The translations under genes and the position numbers were made by a program. Positions 15,735 through 24,845 of a DNA stretch of 64,000 nucleotides are shown here, piece by piece; position 1 is the first letter of the stretch, and every line of letters starts with the position of its first letter. Origin of the DNA: CAZZEX01 sp964653285 (GTDB lineage: Bacteria > Chloroflexota > Anaerolineae > B4-G1); the NCBI GenBank assembly GCA_964653285.1, contig CAZZEX010000006.1, positions 15,571 to 79,570 on the forward strand, written 5' to 3'. The notes under the pieces are model-generated. The model was not told where the DNA came from and did no database searches. It worked only from the letters and a program-made list of their open reading frames with translations.

Positions 15735-16907
15735 CTACCGCTCCTCCAGCGCCGCCACGCAGGGCAGGACTTTGCCCTCCAGGAACTCGAGACTGGCCCC
15801 GCCCCCGGTGGAGACGTGGGTCATCCGGTCTGCCAATCCGGCCTGGCGCACCGCTGCCGCCGAGTCGCCGCCGCCGATGATCGTAACTGCATCCACATCG
15901 GCGAGCAACTGCGCCACGGCGAAGGTGCCCTGCGCGAAGTTGGGCATCTCGAACACGCCCAGCGGCCCGTTCCAGACCACCGTCTTGGCCCCGCCTAACG
16001 CCGACTCGAACGTGGATATCGTCTTGGGGCCGATGTCGAGGATGCGCCAGCCAGCAGTGACTTCGTTAGGGGCCACGACCCGCGTGCGGGCGTCGTTGTC
16101 GAAACCGTCGGCGATAACCACGTCCACCGGCAGCACCAGTGTGCCCCCGGCCTGCTTGAGCAGCGACTTAGCCGTCTCCACGGCCTCATCTTCGACCAGC
16201 GAATCGCCCATCTCGAAGCCCATTGCTTTGAAGAAGATGTTCGCCATTCCGCCGCCGATGAGCAGCCGGTCGCACTTTGCCAGCAGGTTCTCAATGACGC
16301 CGATTTTGTCGGAGATTTTGGCCCCGCCCACGATGGCGATGTAGGGATGCTCGGGGTTCTCGGTCGCCCGCCCCAGGAACTCCAGTTCCTTCTCCATCAG
16401 GAAACCCGCCACGGCCGGCAGGTAGTGCGTCACCCCCTCGGTGGAGGCGTGGGCACGGTGTGCCGACCCGAAGGCGTCGTTGACGTAAATCTCGGCCAGT
16501 GCAGCCAGTTGTTGGGCGAACTCGGCGTCGTTGGCCCTTTCCTCCGGATGGAAGCGGGTGTTCTCCAGCAGGATGACTTCGCCTGGCTGCATGGCTTTTG
16601 CGGCTGCCTCGACCTCCGGCCCAACGCAATCGTCGAGTTTCTTCACCGGGCGGCCCAGCAGTTCCGCCAGCCGCGTTGCCACCGGGTCCATCCTTAATTC
16701 GGACACGACCTTCCCTTTGGGCCGGCCCAGGTGCGAGCACAGGATCAGTGCTGCGTCTTGCTTCAGCAGGTAGTTGATTGTGGGAAGTGCCGCCCGGATG
16801 CGGGTATCGTCTGCCACAGCCCCTTCTTTGAGTGGCACGTTAAAGTCCACGCGCACCAACACGCGCTTGCCGCGCACGTCCACGTCACGGATGGTTTTTT
16901 TGTTCAT
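15735..16907 (-). CDS. pgk: Phosphoglycerate kinase
   Basis: 390 residues. ATG 16907 lies five bases after AAGGAG; a GTG one codon earlier is the alternative. The N-domain substrate motif VLVRVDFNVPL and hinge SHLGRPKG are present, as are the C-domain nucleotide motifs GGAKISDKI, GGGMANIF and TIIGGGDSAAA. It makes ATP from 1,3-bisphosphoglycerate. It lies between tpiA and gap, separated from gap by a hairpin repeat. Confidence 0.96.
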   Translation of the reverse strand: MNKKTIRDVDVRGKRVLVRVDFNVPLKEGAVADDTRIRAALPTINYLLKQDAALILCSHLGRPKGKVVSELRMDPVATRLAELLGRPVKKLDDCVGPEVEAAAKAMQPGEVILLENTRFHPEERANDAEFAQQLAALAEIYVNDAFGSAHRAHASTEGVTHYLPAVAGFLMEKELEFLGRATENPEHPYIAIVGGAKISDKIGVIENLLAKCDRLLIGGGMANIFFKAMGFEMGDSLVEDEAVETAKSLLKQAGGTLVLPVDVVIADGFDNDARTRVVAPNEVTAGWRILDIGPKTISTFESALGGAKTVVWNGPLGVFEMPNFAQGTFAVAQLLADVDAVTIIGGGDSAAAVRQAGLADRMTHVSTGGGASLEFLEGKVLPCVAALEER

Positions 16908-16931
16908 CACGTCTCCTTGTCAGGAAGGAGG

Positions 16932-16985
16932 CGAGTAGATGAGGAATGAGCAGATGAGGACGGTCCTCATCTACTCATCTACTCG
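16932..16985. repeat. Nested perfect hairpin between gap and pgk
   Basis: CGAGTAGATGAG (16932-16943) pairs perfectly with CTCATCTACTCG (16974-16985). Inside it AGATGAGGA (16952-16960) pairs with TCCTCATCT (16964-16972) around a three-base loop. It may stabilise segments of the glycolytic mRNA or attenuate pgk expression. Confidence 0.85.
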
Positions 16986-17000
16986 TTTACTCCCTACTTG

Positions 17001-18035
17001 TTACAGCCCCTTGTCCGCCATAAACTTCACCAGGTCGGCCATGCGGACCGAGAAGGCCCATTCGTTATCGTACCAGGCTATCACCTTGACCATGTTGCCG
17101 CCTATCATCATGGTGGACAACCCATCCACGATGGAGGAACGCGGGTCGCCCTTGTAGTCCATTGAGACCAGCGGCTCCTCGGAGTAGCCCATGATGCCCT
17201 TCATTGGGCCTTCGGCGGCGGCTTTGAGGGCGGCGTTGACCTCCTCGACGGTGGTCGTCTTCTCCAGTTCGGCCACGAAGTCCACGATGGAGACAGTCGG
17301 GGTGGGGACGCGCAGCGCCATGCCGTTGAACTTGCCCTTCAGTCCTGGGATGACCAGCGCCAGCGCCTTGGCCGCGCCGGTGGTGGTGGGGATGATGTTC
17401 AGGGCGGCGGCCCGGGCGCGCCTGAGATCCTTCGATGCCAGGTCCAGGACCCTCTGGGCAGTGGTGTAAGAGTGGATGGTGGTCATCAGCCCCTTGACGA
17501 TGCCGAAGTTGTCGAAGATGACCTTGGCGACGGGAGCCAGGCAGTTGGTGGTGCAGGAACCCATCGAGAGGATGTGATGTCGCGTCGGGTCGTACATCTC
17601 GTCGTTCACGCCCAGCACGATAGTCAAGTCTACACTGTCGGCCGGCTTGGCCGGAGCGCTGACGATGACTTTCTTTGCCCCTGCCGGGTCAATGTGTGCC
17701 GCTGCCTTCTTCCCGTCGCGGAAGACACCAGTGGATTCGATCACGACCTCCGCGCCCAGGTCGCCCCAGGGCAGTTTCGCCGGGTCGCGCTCGGCGAAGA
17801 CTTTGATGTGGTCGCCGTCCACGACGATGTCTCCCCCGACCACCTCGACTGTGCCGGCATACTTGCCGAAGTTGGAATCGTACTTGAACAGGTGAGCATT
17901 GGTCTCAGGCGGAAAGAGGTCGTTGACGGCGACGACGTCGAACTCGTCGCAGTAGTTCTCCTTCATCGCCTTGAGCACCTGTCGGCCGATACGGCCGAAA
18001 CCGTTGATACCGATTTTCACTGTCATTGCTGTCAT
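17001..18035 (-). CDS. gap: Glyceraldehyde-3-phosphate dehydrogenase
   Basis: 344 residues. AAAGGAG lies seven bases before ATG 18035; a second ATG three codons later is possible. The NAD Rossmann motif GINGFGRIGRQ opens the protein, and the catalytic cysteine lies in GSCTTNC near residue 160. WYDNEWAFSVRM near the end is typical. It forms 1,3-bisphosphoglycerate from glyceraldehyde-3-phosphate. Its position directly after yvcK matches the common regulator-gap-pgk-tpi arrangement. Confidence 0.96.
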   Translation of the reverse strand: MTAMTVKIGINGFGRIGRQVLKAMKENYCDEFDVVAVNDLFPPETNAHLFKYDSNFGKYAGTVEVVGGDIVVDGDHIKVFAERDPAKLPWGDLGAEVVIESTGVFRDGKKAAAHIDPAGAKKVIVSAPAKPADSVDLTIVLGVNDEMYDPTRHHILSMGSCTTNCLAPVAKVIFDNFGIVKGLMTTIHSYTTAQRVLDLASKDLRRARAAALNIIPTTTGAAKALALVIPGLKGKFNGMALRVPTPTVSIVDFVAELEKTTTVEEVNAALKAAAEGPMKGIMGYSEEPLVSMDYKGDPRSSIVDGLSTMMIGGNMVKVIAWYDNEWAFSVRMADLVKFMADKGL

Positions 18036-18074
18036 TGCTCTGCTCCTTTCATTTGTTGGGATATATGGTTGTTC

Positions 18075-19367
18075 TCACAACAGGCGTAGCAACGCTTGCG
18101 CCAGTTTGTGGCCGTCGTGTCGCCAGGGATGGGCTGGATCAACCACGTCAGCGGTAATCAGCCGGTACCCTGCGTCGGGTGGGAAGTCCAGCGGCACTAA
18201 CTCGACTCCGGGGGGCGCGTCGAAGTCCACGTCCAGGTTATCGTTGACCAGCACTACCGGGAAGAAGCCGGCTCCCACGTGCGCTTCCAGCGCTGCGACG
18301 TGATCGCCCGCGGTGTACCCCTCTGTCTCGCCGCGCTGGGTAGCGACGTTGCAGACGTAGACCTTGAGCGCACGGCTGGTCGCAACTGCCCGCGCCACGT
18401 CCGGAACGAGCAGGTTGGGGAGGATGCTGGTGTAGAGGCTGCCGGGACCAGCCACGATCATGTCTGCCTCCAGCAGCGCGCGCACCGCGCCAGGGTAAGC
18501 CGGGGCGTCGTTGGGCTCCAGGTAAACCCGTTCGATGGCTTCGCTTGCCTCGGCGATACTCGACTCGCCAGTCACTCGGCTGACCCCGACCGGTTCGGCC
18601 CGCAAGTCGGCCGTCAACGTCACATCTTGTAGTGTGCTGGGTACCACGCGCCCCTGCACCGCCAACACCCGCCCCGACTCCATGACCGCCCGCTCGAAAC
18701 TGCCGGTCACCTCCGCCATCGCGGTGATGAAGAGGTTGCCGAAACTGTGGCCGTTGAGCCCGCTGCCGCCGCTGCTTGTCCTGAGCGCAGTCGAAGGGAA
18801 GCGGTACTGGAACAACTGGGTTGTCAGCGCCTCGTCGTCGGCCAGCGCGGCGATGCAGTTGCGTAAATCGCCTGGCGGTAGCACACCCAGTTCGCGCCGC
18901 AGGCGACCCGAACTACCCCCGTCATCGGCGACGGTGACGATGGCGGTGATGTTGGAGGTATATCGTTTAAGCCCGCGCAAAAGGACAGAGAGGCCGTGCC
19001 CTCCGCCGATGGCGACGACCTTCGGCCCCCGCCCACGCTGGTGGTACTGGTATACGGCGTTCACCACCGCCTCCGGGTTGGCGTCCACGAAAGGCTCCAG
19101 CAGCGTCTGATTGAGACGGATCAGCGCCAGCGCCACTGCTGCCACGCCGATCAGCCCGAAGAGCCCAGCCCGCAGACCGCGTGGAATGAATTGTAGGGCC
19201 AGGTAGTAGAAGACAGGCGGCAAGGGGTAGAATTGCCTGAGCATAAAACTGAAGCCCAGGCTCAGAAGCGTGATGCCGCAGGCCAGGAGCAGTAGCCAGC
19301 GTTTGACTCCTATGCCAGGGGTTAACCATTTCAGGGCAGTTCTGATGCGCCTGCGAAGTCTCATCAT
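18075..19367 (-). CDS. yvcK: YvcK/CofD-like gluconeogenesis factor with N-terminal membrane anchor
   Basis: 430 residues. Two hydrophobic segments (about 22-90) anchor the protein; the YvcK/CofD fold follows, with VVAIGGGHGLSVLLRGLK, VADDGGSSGRLRRELG and PPGDLRNC. YvcK proteins bind UDP-sugars and support cell-wall synthesis during gluconeogenic growth; in CofD the fold transfers lactyl phosphate, but the domain order here favours YvcK. At about residues 190-197 the peptide STALRTSSGG interrupts a normally tight loop and is encoded by a dispersed repeat (18775-18799). The gene leads the gap-pgk-tpiA unit and has a strong promoter. Confidence 0.85.
   Translation of the reverse strand: MMRLRRRIRTALKWLTPGIGVKRWLLLLACGITLLSLGFSFMLRQFYPLPPVFYYLALQFIPRGLRAGLFGLIGVAAVALALIRLNQTLLEPFVDANPEAVVNAVYQYHQRGRGPKVVAIGGGHGLSVLLRGLKRYTSNITAIVTVADDGGSSGRLRRELGVLPPGDLRNCIAALADDEALTTQLFQYRFPSTALRTSSGGSGLNGHSFGNLFITAMAEVTGSFERAVMESGRVLAVQGRVVPSTLQDVTLTADLRAEPVGVSRVTGESSIAEASEAIERVYLEPNDAPAYPGAVRALLEADMIVAGPGSLYTSILPNLLVPDVARAVATSRALKVYVCNVATQRGETEGYTAGDHVAALEAHVGAGFFPVVLVNDNLDVDFDAPPGVELVPLDFPPDAGYRLITADVVDPAHPWRHDGHKLAQALLRLL
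18775..18799. repeat. CCTGAGC...CGAAGG dispersed repeat inside yvcK
   Basis: CTTGTCCTGAGCGCAGTCGA (18775-18794) followed by AGGGA is a form of a repeat usually seen in intergenic DNA. Here it is read through in frame and encodes the extra loop in YvcK. Confidence 0.65.
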
Positions 19368-19420
19368 TTGCTTCAGCCGTTTCCGTGTGCTTCTCCCGCA
19401 TCTGTACCAGCAGTAGTTCT

Positions 19421-19449
19421 ATTATAACCGAACGCTGCATAGACGTCAA
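19421..19449 (-). promoter_or_regulatory. Promoter of the yvcK-gap-pgk-tpiA operon
   Basis: On the minus strand TTGACG (19449-19444), a 17-base spacer and perfect TATAAT (19426-19421). The leader to ATG 19367 is about 47 bases. Confidence 0.7.
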
Positions 19450-19560
19450 TGGGCCGTATTACCTCGTGTAAAGTGTTGGTGGTGATCTGGGTGGAAGGTT
19501 AAGGAGATGGTTAGCGAAAGCGCCCACCCGGGCCACGGCGGGGGGGGGCAGCGTAGGGAC

Positions 19561-19589
19561 TTGCGCGGGCGGGGCGGTCGGGGTAGAAT
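19561..19589 (+). promoter_or_regulatory. Promoter of the MoxR-DUF58-DUF4129 operon
   Basis: TTGCGC (19561-19566), a 17-base very G-rich spacer and TAGAAT (19584-19589), about 20 bases before the GGGAGGAG ribosome site and ATG 19616. Confidence 0.5.
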
Positions 19590-19615
19590 GAACTACCAGC
19601 ACAAGGGGAGGAGAT

Positions 19616-20575
19616 ATGTCAATTTGGGTAAGAGAGTACACCGACCGCGTCGTCCGCAACGTCGAAACGGTCATCGTCGGCAAACGACAGCAGATTGAGT
19701 TGTTGATGGTGGCCCTGCTCTGCCAGGGGCACGTCCTCATTGAGGACGTACCCGGCACCGGCAAGACGATGCTGGCCCGGGCTACGGCGCTCAGCTTAGG
19801 CATCAGTTTCAGACGGCTGCAGTGCACGCCCGACTTGCTCCCCAACGACATCACCGGCGTGAGCGTGTTCAACCAGCAGACCAATATCTTCGAGTTTCGC
19901 CCTGGCCCGGTCTTCGTCAACGTCCTGCTGGCCGACGAGATCAACCGGGCCACGCCCCGCGCTCAGGCCGCGATGCTGGAGGCGATGCAGGAACGGCAGG
20001 TTACGGTGGATGGCGTCACTCGCCCGCTCCCTGCGCCGTTTTTGGTGCTGGCTACGCAGAACCCCATCGAATACGAGGGCACCTTTCCCCTGCCCGAGGC
20101 CCAGCTCGACCGCTTCCTCATCCGCCTGTCGCTGGGCTACCCCGAGGCCGACGACGAAGTCCAGATGCTGCGCAACCTTAGAAAACGACACCCGATTGAG
20201 ACTATAGGTCAGGTGGTGGACGGGGCTGAGTTGCTGAATCTGCACGACGCCGTTACTGACGTGCACATGGACGAGTCACTGGAACAGTACATTCTGGCCA
20301 TCGTGCGTGCTACCCGTTCCCATCCCGACGTGGCGCTGGGAGCCAGTCCACGCGGGTCGCTGGCCCTCTACAAGACCGCCCAGGCGCTGGCAGCGCTGCG
20401 CGACCGTGACTACGTCATCCCTGACGACGTCAAGATGCTGACTCCGCTCACCCTGTCCCACCGGCTGATCCTCAAGCCGGATAGCCAGTTGCGCGGACGC
20501 ACTGCTCAAGGGGTCTTGGAGGAGATTCTGGAGCGCACGGAATTGGACGTCGGAGGGCTGGAACCTAATACGTGA
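19616..20575 (+). CDS. MoxR-family AAA+ ATPase
   Basis: 319 residues. Walker A is VPGTGKTM (about 45-52), Walker B LLADEINRA and sensor 1 ATQNPIEYEG, then a C-terminal lid with TPLTLSHRL. GGGAGGAG precedes ATG 19616. MoxR ATPases are chaperone-like partners of von Willebrand factor A proteins. The next two genes (DUF58 and DUF4129) form the usual set, perhaps with the vWA proteins at 56558-61673 as additional partners. Confidence 0.92.
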   Translation: MSIWVREYTDRVVRNVETVIVGKRQQIELLMVALLCQGHVLIEDVPGTGKTMLARATALSLGISFRRLQCTPDLLPNDITGVSVFNQQTNIFEFRPGPVFVNVLLADEINRATPRAQAAMLEAMQERQVTVDGVTRPLPAPFLVLATQNPIEYEGTFPLPEAQLDRFLIRLSLGYPEADDEVQMLRNLRKRHPIETIGQVVDGAELLNLHDAVTDVHMDESLEQYILAIVRATRSHPDVALGASPRGSLALYKTAQALAALRDRDYVIPDDVKMLTPLTLSHRLILKPDSQLRGRTAQGVLEEILERTELDVGGLEPNT

Positions 20576-20632
20576 GACGTGAGACGAGATTTTCTCCTAA
20601 CGAATTACGTTTCACGTTGTACGAGCAACGCC

Positions 20633-21817
20633 ATGCGAAATTTTGTGTTCTTCCTGCTGCTTCTGTTCGCCCTCGCGGCCCTCCTGCACGTGGACTTCTT
20701 CTTCACCATCGTCTATCTCTTCTTCGCCGTTTATCTGTTGTCGCGCCTCTGGACGCGGCGCACGGTGAAACACCTGCGCGTCCAGCGGCGTTTTGTGGAC
20801 CACGCCTTCATCGGTGACCGGGTGACGGTGGATCTGGTGGTGCACAACACTGGCTGGTTGCCTATCCCCTGGCTGGAGGTGCACGAGTCGCTGCCGGTAC
20901 AACTCATTGCCCCTCCCTTCTATCGCGAAGTGATCAGCCTGGGCCCGCGCGAGCGACGGCATTTTGTCTACACGCTCAACTGCCGCCAGCGGGGCTATTA
21001 TCCCATCGGCCCATTGACGATGCAAACCGGCGATTTGCTGGGCATTGCGTGTCACACCCTGACGCGGGCGGCACTGGAGCACATCACCGTCTACCCCCGC
21101 GTGGTCCCCTTCCAGCAATTGGGCCTGCCCACGCGTTCCCCACTGGTGGCGCTGCCCGCCCGCTCGCCCCTGTTCGAAGACCCGGCCCGGGTGATGGGCG
21201 TGCGCGACTATCAGCGGGGCGACTCCCCCCGGCGCATTCACTGGACGGCGACGGCCAGCGCCGGCCGGTTGCTGGTCAAACAGTATCAGCCAGCCATCGC
21301 CCGCGAAACCCTCATCTGTCTTGACCTGAACCGTGAGGACTACGAGCGCCGTCAGCGATACACCGCCACCGAACTGGCCATCGTCGTCGCGGCCTCCATT
21401 GCCAATCACGTCATCGTCAGGGAGGGGCTGCCGGCAGGGTTGGCCACCGAGGCGTGGGACCCGCTGCTTGACGAACAGGCTCGCTTCTTCCTGCCCCCAT
21501 GCCCGGAGCGTGCCCATCTGATGAGCCTGTTGGAAGTGCTGGCCCGGGTGCAGATCACGTCAGCGACGCAGTTTGTGCACCTGCTGCGCCGCGAGAGCGT
21601 GAACCTCTCGTGGGGAGCCACTCTATTGGTCATCACCGGTCGCGAGAGCGAACCGCTGTTCGACACCCTGGTCTATTTGCGGCGGGCCGGATTCGCCGTC
21701 GCGTTGATCCTGGTGCGATCAGGTCGCCCATCGTCCGAACTGCAAGAGCGGGCCGGCTTGCTCAGCGTGCCGATTCACCGGGTATGGCACGAACGCGACC
21801 TGGAGACGTGGCAATGA
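20633..21817 (+). CDS. DUF58 domain protein
   Basis: 394 residues from ATG 20633; the frame from 20579 runs through a spacer repeat. Two N-terminal membrane helices (about 1-45) are followed by an extracytoplasmic beta-rich region and then the DUF58 signature MGVRDYQRGDSPRRIHWTAT, which leads into a vWA-like domain (LICLDLNREDYE). It is the usual partner of MoxR; function is inferred from context only. The spacer 20576-20632 has GTGAGAC/TTCACGT short-period repeats. Confidence 0.88.
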   Translation: MRNFVFFLLLLFALAALLHVDFFFTIVYLFFAVYLLSRLWTRRTVKHLRVQRRFVDHAFIGDRVTVDLVVHNTGWLPIPWLEVHESLPVQLIAPPFYREVISLGPRERRHFVYTLNCRQRGYYPIGPLTMQTGDLLGIACHTLTRAALEHITVYPRVVPFQQLGLPTRSPLVALPARSPLFEDPARVMGVRDYQRGDSPRRIHWTATASAGRLLVKQYQPAIARETLICLDLNREDYERRQRYTATELAIVVAASIANHVIVREGLPAGLATEAWDPLLDEQARFFLPPCPERAHLMSLLEVLARVQITSATQFVHLLRRESVNLSWGATLLVITGRESEPLFDTLVYLRRAGFAVALILVRSGRPSSELQERAGLLSVPIHRVWHERDLETWQ

Positions 21818-23400
21818 ATCGTCATCCGTGGCTGGAGAATCTGTTCCGCCCGCTGGCGATCGGGGCGATGTTTGGCTGCATCGCTCTATCGTTAGTGGGT
21901 TTGGTGCATCTGTTCGCCCCGGCCTGGAACGGGACGTACTTCATCGTGGGATGTGTGCTGGCGGCATTGGAGGCCAGCTATTCGTACCGGCTGATCCGGG
22001 CCAGGCAGTTGCGGGGCACCGATGTCCTGCGATTCCGGGCGGTCGAGATCACGCTGTTTTTCATCTTGCTCAAGATCGGTAGCTACATAGGCGACGGATG
22101 GGCACACGTGCTGGCGGACATTCAAACCTGGCCGCACCACCCACTCGACGCCATGGATCCCGAGATGACGGCCGCCTTCATCCTGGCTCTTCTCTCCTGG
22201 TGGGTTTCCACCCAGACAGCACGTGATCTGGAGCGAATTGGTGAACCTCCTGAGCGCCGTCGCTACTATGTGCCTCCCAGAGAGAGCCTCGCCAACCGCT
22301 TCTTTTGGGGGGGAGCGGTGCTGTTGCTCATCGCCGGCTTGAACCGCATCGGGATCGCCGCGCTGCTGAACCTGCGTCGTCCACCGGTGCCTGGACTGGT
22401 GCTCAACGTGTTGGTCTATTTCCTGCTGGGGCTGGTGATGCTGGGGCAGATGCAGTTCGTCACGCTGCGTATACGGTGGCAGGCGCAGAAGATAAAGATC
22501 GCCGATGAATTGGCGGGTCGCTGGGTGCGCTACAGCCTGGTCGTCATCGGCCTGGCGGCGCTGGTGGCTTTCTTGCTCCCCACCGATTACACGCTGGGTC
22601 TATTGGATCTGGTGGGAGGCGCACTGGACCTGATAGTCAGCACCCTCTCGTTCCTCGCCGGGCTGCTTTTCTTTCTCATCAGCCTCCCTGTCTGGCTGTG
22701 GCTCTACCTGCTGTTCCTGCTTACCGGTGGCCCGTCCTCTCCCCCACAGCCCAGCCTCCCATCGCTTCAACCTCAGGAGCCCGGTGGCCCTGGCGGCGCT
22801 GCACCTGGTTGGTTCGAGATACTGCGGTCGCTTCTTTTCTGGACCGTCGCGTTGGGAATGGTTGTCTATGTGGTCCGCAGTTACCTGCTCGACCACCTGG
22901 AAATACTGGGAGCCTTGGCCGCGCTGGGGCCGATCCGCGCGCTGCGTCGTTTCTTGGCCGCTCTCTGGCGCCGCATAGTCGGGTTGGCGGAGACCATCAA
23001 CGAGCGGTTTCCACGCCGGTCGTTGTTGCGGCGGGTGAGCCCCAGGCCGTCCGAGGGGCCTTTCCGTTTCTTCCGGCTGGGTGCACTCCCGCCCCGCGAG
23101 CGCGTCCTGTACTACTACCTGAGCATCCTGCGGCGCGCGGGCCGGCAGGGCTTCCCCCGCCGGCGCGCCCAGACGCCCCACGAATACGACGCCAGCCTGG
23201 GGCCCCACCTGCCCGAGGCGCAGCAGGAGATGAGCCTGCTCACCCAGGCCTTCGTGGAGGCACGCTACAGCCGGCACGCCATTGACCAGGAGCGGGCCAG
23301 ACAGGTGCGCGCTGACTGGCAACGAGTGAAGGCCGGGCTGCGGGCGCTCAAGCGCAAAACAGAAGCCGGTGATCGGTCCGGTGCAGACAAAGAGCCGTAA
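21814..23400 (+). CDS. DUF4129 membrane protein of the MoxR cluster
   Basis: 528 residues from ATG 21814, which overlaps the DUF58 stop codon (ATGA); the frame continues upstream to 21499 but only as a shadow of DUF58. About eight membrane segments with a Pro/Ser-rich loop near 310 (SSPPQPSLPSLQPQEPG). The C-terminal DUF4129 domain contains RVLYYYLSILRRAGRQGF and QTPHEYDASL. Many relatives also carry a transglutaminase domain between membrane and DUF4129; it is absent here. Confidence 0.82.
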   Translation: MNRHPWLENLFRPLAIGAMFGCIALSLVGLVHLFAPAWNGTYFIVGCVLAALEASYSYRLIRARQLRGTDVLRFRAVEITLFFILLKIGSYIGDGWAHVLADIQTWPHHPLDAMDPEMTAAFILALLSWWVSTQTARDLERIGEPPERRRYYVPPRESLANRFFWGGAVLLLIAGLNRIGIAALLNLRRPPVPGLVLNVLVYFLLGLVMLGQMQFVTLRIRWQAQKIKIADELAGRWVRYSLVVIGLAALVAFLLPTDYTLGLLDLVGGALDLIVSTLSFLAGLLFFLISLPVWLWLYLLFLLTGGPSSPPQPSLPSLQPQEPGGPGGAAPGWFEILRSLLFWTVALGMVVYVVRSYLLDHLEILGALAALGPIRALRRFLAALWRRIVGLAETINERFPRRSLLRRVSPRPSEGPFRFFRLGALPPRERVLYYYLSILRRAGRQGFPRRRAQTPHEYDASLGPHLPEAQQEMSLLTQAFVEARYSRHAIDQERARQVRADWQRVKAGLRALKRKTEAGDRSGADKEP

Positions 23401-23459
23401 GTATCCAGCGAAGCCTCGCCTTGAACCCAGTACTGTACCCCTTGTCCAGACAAAACCCC

Positions 23460-23489
23460 TTGGCATGGCAGCCAGGTATGGCGTATAAT
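23460..23489 (+). promoter_or_regulatory. Promoter upstream of a gene-free region
   Basis: TTGGCA (23460-23465), an 18-base spacer and perfect TATAAT (23484-23489). No credible plus-strand coding region follows, but a structured stretch starts at the expected transcription start, about 23496. Confidence 0.6.
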
Positions 23490-23493
23490 TGAG

Positions 23494-23697
23494 CCGCGCC
23501 AGCGCTTCGAGGAGGTCAGCGCAGGAGGCGACTCAGGCTCATGGTGGCTCGACAGGGCAACGATGCAGGCGATCGGCCTGCATTTTGCAGGTTTGCTTCC
23601 CCCTGGCGAGATGATGGCGTATCACCGGGAACCCACCTTCAAAGTGGTCCTATGACCCGTCGACCTGGGGGAGATTGTGGCACGCTGCAACGCGCGG
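23494..23697 (+). ncRNA. Candidate structured RNA, 6S-like architecture
   Basis: The region of about 200 bases starts where the TATAAT promoter predicts. Its ends pair: CCGCGC (23494-23499) with GCGCGG (23692-23697), and CAGCG (23500-23504) with CGCTG (23683-23687), leaving a CAAC bulge. Inside, AGGTC near 23514 can pair with GACCT near 23662, and GCGCT/AGCGC, CCTGCA/TGCAGG and CCAC/GTGG hairpins are visible. A long bulged closing stem around a roughly 190-base interior resembles 6S RNA. I find no RNase P, tmRNA or SRP core motifs. Identity is inference. The rest of 23401-23762 shows no gene. Confidence 0.4.
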
Positions 23698-23762
23698 ATA
23701 GTCAGGGTCGCGTGGCTGAGGTGGCGGTGTGGCGTGAAACATCTCTTGTCGTCGCTGCGTCT

Positions 23763-24773
23763 TCAGTCCTCGGTTGTCACGATCACCGAGACGGGCTTGT
23801 GATCGCTCGTTTTCGCGCTCCTCGGGAGTGTGGTATTGATCAAGTCGTGGATCTCGTGCTCGACCTTCCCGGCGTGCGCGTCGATCCTCCACGGGAGCGA
23901 CCCGTCGACCAACCCCTGCGTGAACAGGATGTGATCGAGCAGGATATGAGGATCACGGCCCGGATCCACAAAGTCTTTGAAGTAGACACTCCACCGCAGG
24001 TGGTCCGCGAAGTCGAACAGCGCGTGGTTCAGGAACCTGCTCGCGGAGAAAATGTCGCCCTGGACGTTGGAGACCAGATCGAAGAAGAGAAACTGCTCCT
24101 CGAAGTATTCCTTGCCCGGGCCGTCGTTCAGATCGCCCATAACGAAGATCGCCGGGTTCTCAACCTGTCTGAACTTGGCGTCAATGTAGGCCCGGACGTT
24201 CGCCGCCTCGGTGGTCATCTTGATCCGAGCCGTAAGCGCCTTCCGCACGAACATTTCGCGTTCCACGCCTCCTTCATCCCACATGTGCTTGCCATGATTG
24301 ACAAACTTGCTTTTGAGATGCAGACCAATGAACTCGACGCGGAAACCATTCCAATCGAGTACGAGAATCTGAGGATGGCGGTAATGCCGGTGGTTCCGCT
24401 CCTCGAATTCTCCCCAGAAATGACACTTCCAGGAGCGGCCTGCAAACGCATCCCACGTCTTGATGGGAAGAAGCGAAGCCCGGTTCGAGTGATTCTCGCG
24501 GACGAGGAACCAAATCCATTGAGTGCCCCGCGTCCCGTACTCCCCATCAGTGGCCTTCACCGTGACCCACTTGCCGTCCAGCAGGTCGTTTGAGACTCGG
24601 TCGATCGCCTCCTCGCCTCTCGGCCCTTCCAACAAGCAAAGGATGTCGGGTGAAAGATCGTGAATCTCGCGAACGATGGCCTCTCGCCGCCTGCGTGCGC
24701 TACCGCTGAGGGTATTCTTCGTCAGGCGATTCAAGTGTGCAACGTTCCACGACGTAATCTTGATGGTGCCCAT
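23763..24773 (-). CDS. Endonuclease/exonuclease/phosphatase-family protein
   Basis: 336 residues from ATG 24773, preceded by AGGAGGAATAT; the frame from 24851 has 26 unmatched residues. The fold is marked by IKITSWNVAHLNRL at the start, FIGLHLKSK, the catalytic block VMGDLNDGPG and the final SDHKPVSV, with LDHILF between them. These give the metal-binding and catalytic Asn, Glu, Asp and His of the DNase I superfamily. No signal peptide, so it acts in the cytoplasm; nucleic acid or phosphoester substrates are both possible. Codon texture and a repeat-rich upstream gap set it apart from its neighbours. Confidence 0.8.
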   Translation of the reverse strand: MGTIKITSWNVAHLNRLTKNTLSGSARRRREAIVREIHDLSPDILCLLEGPRGEEAIDRVSNDLLDGKWVTVKATDGEYGTRGTQWIWFLVRENHSNRASLLPIKTWDAFAGRSWKCHFWGEFEERNHRHYRHPQILVLDWNGFRVEFIGLHLKSKFVNHGKHMWDEGGVEREMFVRKALTARIKMTTEAANVRAYIDAKFRQVENPAIFVMGDLNDGPGKEYFEEQFLFFDLVSNVQGDIFSASRFLNHALFDFADHLRWSVYFKDFVDPGRDPHILLDHILFTQGLVDGSLPWRIDAHAGKVEHEIHDLINTTLPRSAKTSDHKPVSVIVTTED

Positions 24774-24845
24774 ATATTCCTCCTGGTAATTGATCTGAAA
24801 AGTCACTTCTTTGGCAGTACCGCAAAAGTCGCCTTGACGGTTAGC

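Noticed and set aside
21499..21813. N-terminal extension of the DUF4129 protein
   Set aside because: It overlaps the DUF58 gene in another frame and has no protein-like character; ATG 21814 is coupled to the DUF58 stop.
23541..24593. Plus-strand frame of 350 codons
   Set aside because: It is antisense to the endonuclease/phosphatase-fold gene, whose motifs are clear.
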